Shown: piece by piece, positions 59,201 to 64,000 of the stretch
Position numbering within the stretch: position 1 is the stretch's first letter
Layout: the number at the start of each line of letters is the position of its first letter
Origin: JACQQW01 sp964520655
GTDB lineage: Bacteria; Omnitrophota; Gorgyraeia; Zapsychrales; Fredricksoniimonadaceae
Length of the DNA: 64,000 bases
Direction of reading: 5' to 3'
Assembly (NCBI GenBank): GCA_964520655.1
Contig: CAZFNI010000001.1
Location: 62,001 to 126,000, forward strand
Notes under the pieces: model-generated
What the model saw: the letters and a program-made list of their open reading frames with translations, nothing else
What the model was told of the DNA's origin: nothing
Database searches by the model: none
Position numbers and translations under genes: made by a program

Positions 59201-60633
59201 TCCTGGATAGGGTCAATAGTTTCAAGAAAAAATTTGACCGTTATCATCAGGGAGATGGGGATGCGCGCAAAGAGTATTTTGAGGCCTTAGAACATACAGC
59301 TAAGTTTAATCCGGATTGGGGCAGCCGGGTCCATGATTATATGGCGTTCTTTTTCAAGGCCAGACAATTGGCCAATCCTGATCAAGATTTCTACCATATG
59401 CGGACAAATCAGGGTGCTGAAACATTCTTAGCGGCGGGGGATCTGCGTTCGGCTGTTTCGATCTTAAACGCTCAGCAACAGTCAGTCAATATCGCACTGC
59501 CATTCCAGTTAACGGGCGAGAATGCGGTCACCTATGACACGCGCCCTGAATTTGACGGGTATACGGTCCAGATCAACCCGCAGCGGGCGCCGGAGAAGCG
59601 TTCTTTGGTTGCGGCGGGTAGAGAGGGCGAATGTTTCCTTTGTTCGGATAATATGCCGCCCATGGAGGCGGGTATACCGTTGTTAAACGGTGATTATACA
59701 CTGTTTGTGAACCCATCTCCCTTTGGTAAATTGCATACAGTGATAGTCGCTAAAGAAACAACGAAAGAACATCCCCACCAATGGATGGATTCGAGGTCCA
59801 AGACGGGTATTGTCTTTGATGTGTTAGATAAGATGAATACCCAGAACGCTCTAGCTCCTTTTAAGATCATTTTTAATTCTAAGGGGGCAGGGAATTCATC
59901 GGATCATTTCCATTTACAGGGTTTTGATATTGATCTCCCTGTAGAGGGAGCGCCTATTGAGGTGATTGACCGCGGCAAACGATTTAACGGCGTTACAACA
60001 GGATTTATTCAAGATTTCGTGACAACGGCGATGGTGTTGGAATCCGCGGATAAGAATAAGCTTTCAGATGCCCTTTTAACTGTGACACAAAAGCTACAGG
60101 AAGGCCGGGAGGGCAGTCCCATTGCCTATGATCTATTGTTTGTAAAGCTTGTGGGGATCGATCGATACAGGGTTTATATATTCCCTAGAACGGTCGAGAA
60201 GCCTTCTCAAAAGTCTTCTGATCTTATCTCTGATAAAATGGGCGCCCCTGAAATGGCGGGCATGTTCATTTCTTTTAAGGGCAATAAAGGGCAAGCCATG
60301 GTCAAGGTGGGAGATGATTTTGTGTCTTTGACCCGTGAACTGTTGGAGAAAAGTATTGGTGCGGCATCTTTTCATGATAAAGCTTTCTTAAGCAAGGATA
60401 TTTTAGGGGTCGATCAAGCCATGAAAACCTCTCCTGATAAAGATCTGGGCGGTATCGACCTTTCTAGATCATTGCACCTGCAGACGAACAGCAATGGGCA
60501 AAGTATAGACATTCAGATTGATGCCGCTGTTTTAGAACAGCTCCAGCAAGCGCAGGGCTTAACACCGCGTATCCTCTATATCGAGCCATTAAAGAGCATG
60601 CAGGGCTTCCTCGGTATTTTACCTTTTAAATAA
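53299..60633 (+). CDS. Modular exported protein 3: shared N- and C-modules with GT-B (starch-synthase-like) and GalT/HIT-like cargo
   Basis: The 2444-aa protein has a signal peptide (about 1-22) and the shared N-module (about 23-325: LSPYEKDRIIP, FGQTQMGRDLLAQDYLLKQ, PVNTFNKVWIVPDKSVVYEN, PRKYFSGG), closest to modular protein 1. Residues about 330-1390 are unrecognised. About 1395-1990 resemble a GT5 glycosyltransferase: FHDWQAALGSM near 1558, TLHNFEPQGIF, TRIVKQKGLNIL near 1786 and FLMPSIDEPGG near 1890; the sugar-binding KTGGLADV of GlgA is replaced by GVGGGGEGVFMNDL. About 2105-2260 resemble GalT/HIT: CFLC near 2113, FGKLHTVIVAKET, SSDHFHLQGFDI near 2200. The C-module starts GGIDLSRSLHLQT near 2384. 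The combination of export signal and nucleotide-sugar-type enzymes is unexplained. Confidence 0.8.
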   Translation: MFPRLICIFLSLTLLPFPRVWGQEILLPAPGTMVRLSPAFNPPVLKAIKVSPEEPFRFEFVVSKTDAPLAKEDSLDLIKYFLAAVTTPDKDLWVNLSPYEKDRIIPEGFGQTQMGRDLLAQDYLLKQITASLIYPEDAVGKKFWKRIYEEAGKKYGTSQVPVNTFNKVWIVPDKSVVYENAKTQTAYVVESSLKVMLESDYLSAQKHSEKTDDLGKRIVREVIIPQLNNEVNNGQNFARLRQVYNALILAAWYKQKIKDSILSRIYAGQNKTSGINIEDPQENQKIYEQYLLAFKKGAYNYIKEEKDPLTKQMIPRKYFSGGAFFGNLAMTSTADPAMVKDESGASVIGVNVAPDLAMKTRQVDLRLPRTPIEAVRQWQSFVSDSVVPDTPLHQQVPIRFWVTSQKQKWDNGRGEDGLYAKVMPPLKLADGRYLVPMLGDMHEVEGIDVDWQSAGIDPKLQELSAFNSPVSSAEFFGLLARLVKEGEVTVPDVSWENTTTEVEAIGITTLRSLMHILHEKNVPELKDLLNSKGMSFDQLINLPKKEFLDIVPDRLFILADDIRWNDYKAIGSALNQLPGAQHFWLLDFERNVKKEAIYDGGARFHQYFSGFYRKLPAGTGTPLDYLHMTFEPEQQIAGQRITLRSLQLAIKKLIDQDDKVLKFFMEHDSKLIHLSWADLQGLDQETLVNSVPVWVWYRALGILQRKAKEIGVLSKIKAVTEALVNADLSKVRVSVRLKKLDDGDMRSRGLEPVVDENAKPVILNGYTYKDVVGRLFFLYGQGSGYVVARSNDGKTALTIDGEGDFLKALQRGYRFEFNPGRMDFKALGTNSSNVYRFYKDGKSVVDIDGRYYLDGALGRSLSFDATQVLMSDKEGNYRPMTAVGIKENPGIFLDTNFQPGFPSPSGTEVEDFSRQQLAVEKTFESLGGASPYHTISRYPLASFGKNNGVNVYGTVRFNAPQSLRINEAFHEYGLSPTSSLLGKWKNSGVLKDRLEAFARGLGQTQGAVLLSGLTWILLGGKLLHVLSDEKVAPLSETYKFFINNVDLSGRQADLGDFLSLKGSLNDDDAAESIALIAVMAGQLLLDLKSKGIITDADLSDLGKRYMKALAEGYGVMISDKDVPNMVGLKQLQYRKEKYAQVYMGQKIYGEHYVRDPLPDDFESFIAKIAAYLKPKIQSRFPIVKTDLDTATDSSFFKRMGFEQPLAIPDDVVVRNAFTDIKRLSDAGKNKVQSDALRLAAALHAAFMVQDGKISWGGKELTIAEALQQLNTLTSSDAAMLVSGITFYDHAGYSDRTKDMVKRLGNRDRDNLLQLMKKGGFTALYIDLQVNINDLSRWIQSRFTDPRILVRRVDRNTLNIELSRTIVKDLNDEAVGLIKKHLDAARKANKPVVNAAAMEMPVVYQQGAHKGGKMHRAGVGGGGEGVFMNDLSAALNQNGAAYLVTAPLFLDDLEQAYSSHKYKTIDDKIDAYLADVNGHHLMDIELPLGMGTYPLTVLFYVQAGAPVLQLFDKSGHLFKRLYEIPNPDSAGGYIEAFLLPLAAVEISRQLGLQFDAFHFHDWQAALGSMILDTMYHDQQWPLGFTSGRVQTLHNFEPQGIFKPYSPLDNELYLYLRLHHVVSQLAPPHLANLFAITGLDAYAGDGQGSLRDRYYDGLEFYGNHVPGQHRLIAALKRANASLSVSKGHLKEGLANRSYGLSPVFQYLNEQQKELGYVYNGIFAPNQVPERLKALNDEHAHKLGFRGPGKPLSQLSNEEKALWKHDNKKALQKRLQQINPSFDANPNNTVIGISTRIVKQKGLNILYQKVAVNGVVKTLLEHLLDGDGQGTSKIQLAFLGTPGANDKYGEDLVKFLEVFLVQHPQYVDRFAFVKSFDPVLAKQIGAGADLFLMPSIDEPGGIANLELALLLAFGIVTNRGGLNDFKENDGTPIDLVEGAEAEGPYDQADINNVALEFRGLVQGRQKTALQILDRVNSFKKKFDRYHQGDGDARKEYFEALEHTAKFNPDWGSRVHDYMAFFFKARQLANPDQDFYHMRTNQGAETFLAAGDLRSAVSILNAQQQSVNIALPFQLTGENAVTYDTRPEFDGYTVQINPQRAPEKRSLVAAGREGECFLCSDNMPPMEAGIPLLNGDYTLFVNPSPFGKLHTVIVAKETTKEHPHQWMDSRSKTGIVFDVLDKMNTQNALAPFKIIFNSKGAGNSSDHFHLQGFDIDLPVEGAPIEVIDRGKRFNGVTTGFIQDFVTTAMVLESADKNKLSDALLTVTQKLQEGREGSPIAYDLLFVKLVGIDRYRVYIFPRTVEKPSQKSSDLISDKMGAPEMAGMFISFKGNKGQAMVKVGDDFVSLTRELLEKSIGAASFHDKAFLSKDILGVDQAMKTSPDKDLGGIDLSRSLHLQTNSNGQSIDIQIDAAVLEQLQQAQGLTPRILYIEPLKSMQGFLGILPFK

Positions 60634-60664
60634 TTGTCCATATCCCTTCTTCATTGTGTATAAT
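60634..60664 (+). promoter_or_regulatory. Possible promoter of the PIF1-like helicase gene
   Basis: TTGTCC (60634-60639), a long 19-base spacer and a perfect -10 TATAAT (60659-60664) in the gap after the giant gene. The leader to the ATG at 60703 is about 30 bases. Confidence 0.4.
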
Positions 60665-60702
60665 TGACCATCAAGTTAAGCTGTGTTCAACAATGAGATG
60701 GT

Positions 60703-62007
60703 ATGAATTTCAACGACATTGATTTTAATGAAGAGTTTGCCGCTGTGTTCGAGGCGTTAGAGAATACATCGGAGAATTTATTTGTCACGGGCAAGGCAGG
60801 AACGGGAAAATCAACCTTGCTCCAGTATTTCCGTCACCGTACGCAAAAAGACATTGCTGTGCTGGCTCCGACGGGTGTGTCGGCCATCAATATCAAGGGT
60901 CAGACCATCCATTCTTTCTTTCAATTCAAGCCTGATATAACACCGCAGACAGCTGCCGACATCCCTATCCGTAAACGCAAACGCGAACTGTTCAAGAAAC
61001 TGGACGCGATCGTCATTGATGAAGTGTCCATGGTGCGCGCGGACCTGATGGATTGCGTGGATACCGTGCTGCGACTCTACGGCCCGCAGTACAATAAGCC
61101 GTTTGGCGGTATACAGATGATCTTTTTCGGGGACCTTTTTCAGCTGCCGCCGGTGGTTAGCCGCGAGGAAGAAGACATCTTCCGTACTGCCTATAAGACA
61201 CCATTCTTCTTTTCTGCAAAAGTTTTCCAGCAGTCTAGATTTAGGACCATGTATCTAAAGAAGATCTACCGGCAAAAGGATGAACAGTTCATTCATATGC
61301 TTAACGCTGTCCGGGATAATGCGGTTGGCGCCCATCATGTGCATGCATTCAATTCCCGGTTTAAGCCGAATTATAAGATCGACCCCAAAGAGATCTATAT
61401 CGCGTTAACGACCACGAATGCCCTGGCAGAGCGGGTCAATACCCAGCAATTGAGTTTATTGTCAACACCCACAAAGATCTATGAAGGGATTCTTTCCGGT
61501 GAATTTGATAAGAAATCGCTGCCGACCGCACAGATCTTGGAGATCAAAAAAGGCGCGCAGGTCATGATGCTTAACAATGACGTGGATAAACGCTGGGTCA
61601 ATGGCTCCCTGGGGATCGTGGCGGGGATCAAAGCCGATCCGGAAGGGGAAGATATCATTGTTGTCGACTTAGAGAACGGCGGTCAAGTGGATGTGAAGAA
61701 ATTCAATTGGGAGATCTATCAGTATTACCTGGAGGAAGGAACTGAGGCTTTGGCCTCCAAGGTAGTCGGATATTTTACCCAATATCCCCTGAAGCTGGCC
61801 TGGGCTGTCACTATCCATAAATCCCAGGGACAGACATTTGACAAGGTGATCATCGATGTTGGTTTCGGGACATTCGCCCATGGGCAGATGTATGTGGCTT
61901 TAAGCCGCGCCACGTCGCTCGAGGGGATAATCTTAAAGCAGCCACTCAATCCCCGGCATATACTTTTAGATGAGCGTGTTGTTGATTTTATGTCCACCCA
62001 AGAGTAG
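60703..62007 (+). CDS. PIF1-like helicase (SF1, RecD-like core)
   Basis: The 434-aa protein is a superfamily 1B helicase: Walker A NLFVTGKAGTGKSTLLQYF near 25-43, APTGVSAINIKGQTIHSFF near 52-70 (motif Ia), IDEVSMVRADLMD near 105 (Walker B), FGDLFQLPPV near 137, TTTNALAERVN near 234, KGAQVMMLNND and the C-terminal motif LAWAVTIHKSQGQTFDKVIIDV, then VALSRATSLEG. This order is that of PIF1/Rrm3-type helicases, which unwind G-quadruplexes and replication barriers in eukaryotes; bacterial homologues are common and little studied. No partner genes are adjacent; its 3' end is 10 bases before the next gene's start. Confidence 0.88.
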   Translation: MNFNDIDFNEEFAAVFEALENTSENLFVTGKAGTGKSTLLQYFRHRTQKDIAVLAPTGVSAINIKGQTIHSFFQFKPDITPQTAADIPIRKRKRELFKKLDAIVIDEVSMVRADLMDCVDTVLRLYGPQYNKPFGGIQMIFFGDLFQLPPVVSREEEDIFRTAYKTPFFFSAKVFQQSRFRTMYLKKIYRQKDEQFIHMLNAVRDNAVGAHHVHAFNSRFKPNYKIDPKEIYIALTTTNALAERVNTQQLSLLSTPTKIYEGILSGEFDKKSLPTAQILEIKKGAQVMMLNNDVDKRWVNGSLGIVAGIKADPEGEDIIVVDLENGGQVDVKKFNWEIYQYYLEEGTEALASKVVGYFTQYPLKLAWAVTIHKSQGQTFDKVIIDVGFGTFAHGQMYVALSRATSLEGIILKQPLNPRHILLDERVVDFMSTQE

Positions 62008-62017
62008 AATCCCTGTT

Positions 62018-63922
62018 ATGTTTGCGTTCGTTATCGCATTATTATTGATGGCCTCCACTGTGTCCGCCGATGACCGTACGCTTGCGGTCACACAGGCGCT
62101 CACCCAAGCCCAGGAAAATAAAGCCTCGACCACAACCTGGGAAGGGCAAAATTCTGATCAGCCTTATCTGACATTACTAAGTGAATATGAAACCGTTATC
62201 AATCCCGACTGGTCTTATGATGAGACCTATCATATACGCATCCGTGTTCAGAAAGACTCTGGGAAAGAATTGGGGGAGTGGCCCATTTACTACAATAAGT
62301 CCCGTGAACAGATCACGGGGGTAACTGCGTTCGTTGAAGCGCCGGATGGAAAGAAATATGAGGCCACCAATATTCAGGATGTCCCGGCCTATGATAATTC
62401 TCCCATGTATTCGGACATGATGGTCAAGATCGTCACGTTGCCGCAAGTCAATATCGGCAGCATGCTGGATGTGACCGTTAAGAGCCGCACAACGCGCAAA
62501 GAGATCTCGCTGCAGTTCTTTGACGATATCATTTATCCTGCAACACCGACGAAGTTCGCGCGCTTCACGTATATATATCCGGATAATATGGACATTCGTT
62601 TTAAGGCTTATAAACAGGATCATCAGCCGATCATTGAGAAGTCTAATGGGCGGGTAAAATATTCTTTTGTGTTCGAAGAAACCAAAGAGCTTAAGACCGA
62701 AGAGCTGATGCCTCCAATTGATGAGATCCAGGGGGGATTGTACCTGTCTTCGATCGACAACTGGAAAGATATTGCGGATTGGTATAGGCGATTGGTGGTC
62801 AAAAATATTACTGAAGACGAGAATATTGTAGCAAAAGTGAAGGATCTGACCAAAAATTCAAAGACCCAGTTGGAAAAGGCGCGCGCCATCGTTGAGTTCA
62901 TTCAAAACAGTTTTCGCTATGTAGCGCTTAATTTCGGCGATCACACGGTCGAGCCCCATAATATCGTGGATATTTATCGCAATCGTTACGGGGATTGCAA
63001 GGACCTGTCCCTGTTGACAAAATATATGCTGGAAGTTGCGGGGATACGTTCGCATATGTGTCTGATGAATTCGGAATATTCTCCTGATCCGGCCAATGTT
63101 CTGCCGAACCCGTCGATCTTTGAACATGTGATCCTGCAGGCCGAACTGGATGGAAAAAAGGTTTATTTTGATCCTCAGTTGAAAGGTTTTGATATTGGAC
63201 AATTCCCGGCAGATTACGATAATGCGCATGTGATGGTCATTGAAGACACGGGAAATTTCCGCTTCGACCGTCTTCCGATCGCCTCTGACGCGGCGCATGC
63301 CCTAATAAGCCATACGGATGTGAGTATTAATGCGAGCGGGTATGCGGTGTTCGAGTCACGCGTCACGCTTCCGATCGAAGCCTCTCAAGGCTTCCGCGCC
63401 CAGTGGGAGTCCATGAGCGACGATGACAAAAATAAGTTCTACGAAGGTCTGCAGTCGAGTTTCGCCCAGGGGGGTAAAATGATCGCTCATGAGGTGAAAG
63501 GGATCGATCAGCGTTATGGCCCTCTGGAATTCCATCTGAAATATGAATCCCCGACGGTATACCCGATAGTCAATGACATGATCCTCCTTAAAGAACAGCC
63601 GCAGAATGAACTGCCGGCTTTTGCGGAGAGCCAACGCCTGCACCCAATATTTTTCCCGACGAATTCCATCATTAGGACCACGTATGTTTACCACATAGTC
63701 GAAGGGCTAAAGGTGGATTTTGTCCCTAAGTCTTTTGAGCTTTCTTTTGATTTTGTTGATATAAGAACGGATTATGAGGTTGGGGATAACTCTGTTACGA
63801 TGAATTCGGTCTACAGGATCAAGCGTTCGCTGATCCAGCCTGAACGTTACAAGGAAGTCAAAGATTTCCGTAATGAACTATATAAGAAGAATGACCAGTA
63901 TATTGTGCTGAAGAAAAAGTGA
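62018..63922 (+). CDS. Exported transglutaminase-like protein with DUF3857-type N-terminal domain
   Basis: The 634-aa protein begins with a signal peptide at ATG 62018 (hydrophobic MFAFVIALLLMASTVSA, cleavage likely before DDR); an open frame back to 61970 lies inside the helicase gene. The N-terminal half (about 35-245) is beta-rich with TTWEGQN and SREQITGVTAFVEAPDGKKYEA, as in DUF3857 proteins. The transglutaminase core follows (about 270-430): NSFRYVALNFGDHTVEP, then RNRYGDCKDLSLLTKYML (catalytic Cys), FEHVILQAEL (His) and VYFDPQLKG (Asp), a full Cys-His-Asp triad. It probably crosslinks or cleaves peptides in the periplasm or acts as a non-catalytic scaffold. The substrate is unknown. 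Confidence 0.85.
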   Translation: MFAFVIALLLMASTVSADDRTLAVTQALTQAQENKASTTTWEGQNSDQPYLTLLSEYETVINPDWSYDETYHIRIRVQKDSGKELGEWPIYYNKSREQITGVTAFVEAPDGKKYEATNIQDVPAYDNSPMYSDMMVKIVTLPQVNIGSMLDVTVKSRTTRKEISLQFFDDIIYPATPTKFARFTYIYPDNMDIRFKAYKQDHQPIIEKSNGRVKYSFVFEETKELKTEELMPPIDEIQGGLYLSSIDNWKDIADWYRRLVVKNITEDENIVAKVKDLTKNSKTQLEKARAIVEFIQNSFRYVALNFGDHTVEPHNIVDIYRNRYGDCKDLSLLTKYMLEVAGIRSHMCLMNSEYSPDPANVLPNPSIFEHVILQAELDGKKVYFDPQLKGFDIGQFPADYDNAHVMVIEDTGNFRFDRLPIASDAAHALISHTDVSINASGYAVFESRVTLPIEASQGFRAQWESMSDDDKNKFYEGLQSSFAQGGKMIAHEVKGIDQRYGPLEFHLKYESPTVYPIVNDMILLKEQPQNELPAFAESQRLHPIFFPTNSIIRTTYVYHIVEGLKVDFVPKSFELSFDFVDIRTDYEVGDNSVTMNSVYRIKRSLIQPERYKEVKDFRNELYKKNDQYIVLKKK

Positions 63923-63923
63923 T

Positions 63924-64000
63924 ATGAGATCATCCTGGAATTCCAATGATGCCAAGAATATTAAAGACGATCCATTGAGCTTGCGTGTCTATACGTCGCG
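63924..64000 (+). CDS. Probable class II aldolase / short-chain dehydrogenase protein, N-terminal fragment
   Basis: An open frame starts with ATG at 63924, one base after the previous stop, and runs off the right edge. The 25 visible residues begin MRSSWNSNDAKNIKDDPLSL and continue RVYTSR. DPLSLRVYTSR matches my memory of the beginning of bifunctional class II aldolase/short-chain dehydrogenase proteins, where a conserved HGGGNTS motif would follow. The fragment is too short to confirm this. There is no ribosome-binding site other than the coding end of the previous gene, so translation is probably coupled. Confidence 0.45.
   Translation, partial: MRSSWNSNDAKNIKDDPLSLRVYTS

Noticed and set aside
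701..63694. Numerous 60-210 codon minus-strand and alternate-frame frames overlapping genes
   Set aside because: All lie inside well-supported genes, lack motifs and arise from the codon pattern of the real frame.
1..64000. CRISPR arrays, insertion sequences, prophage, rRNA genes
   Set aside because: No regularly spaced repeats, transposase or integrase motifs, phage genes or rRNA segments are visible on either strand.

Overview
The window is a gene-dense, almost entirely plus-strand chromosomal segment of a Gram-negative-type anaerobic bacterium. The best guess for the lineage is Candidatus Omnitrophota (PVC-related). That rests on three very large putatively exported proteins that share an N-terminal module and a short C-terminal module starting with a GGIDL motif, an architecture I associate with that phylum. 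The rest of the gene content fits: MreBC, LspA/Lgt lipoprotein maturation, PilZ proteins, menaquinone synthesis, a ferredoxin-linked 2-oxoacid oxidoreductase and glycogen synthase. No rRNA, canonical tRNA, CRISPR array, insertion sequence or prophage is visible. A run of ten N at 28774-28783 marks an assembly gap inside one gene.

Layout. 1-8.6 kb: the end of proC, a 170-base folded inverted-repeat element, then a tight run mtnP-ileS-zinc finger-lspA-lgt-rluD-coiled-coil protein-aroA. 8.6-12 kb: mreB-mreC and a YadGH-type ABC exporter. 12-19.7 kb: two modular exported proteins (898 and 1307 aa) on either side of a membrane protein with an unusual structured leader. 19.7-24 kb: PilZ/zinc/PilZ/pseudouridine synthase/MazG/lipoprotein/uvrB. 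24-29 kb: an AT-rich acyltransferase, an IscA-type protein, thiC, and the only long minus-strand gene, a conserved protein of unknown function broken by the gap. 29-36.5 kb: bioB, korA-korB, trxB, fchA, folD and a flavoprotein. 36.5-53.2 kb: a nearly continuous string of overlapping genes: polA, glgA, coaE, rho, rpmE, prfA, prmC, murA, trpGDCF, a HAD protein and menG-menF-menD. 53.3-60.6 kb: a 2444-aa modular exported protein carrying glycosyltransferase-like and GalT/HIT-like domains. 60.7-64 kb: a PIF1-like helicase, an exported transglutaminase-like protein and the start of a probable class II aldolase.

The most interesting content is the trio of modular proteins at 12054, 15776 and 53299. 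Each has a signal peptide, a homologous N-terminal module of about 320-360 residues, a different cargo (GNAT plus kinase-like; uridine-kinase-like P-loop; starch-synthase-like GT-B plus GalT-like), and a homologous C-terminal module of about 60 residues. The cargoes resemble cytoplasmic sugar- and nucleotide-handling enzymes although the proteins look exported. Two of the three genes, together with mreB and a PilZ gene, have promoter-like sequences whose -10 box lies only 6-7 bases before the ATG with no Shine-Dalgarno sequence, suggesting leaderless mRNAs.

All functional assignments come from reading motifs in the translated sequence. No database search was run.
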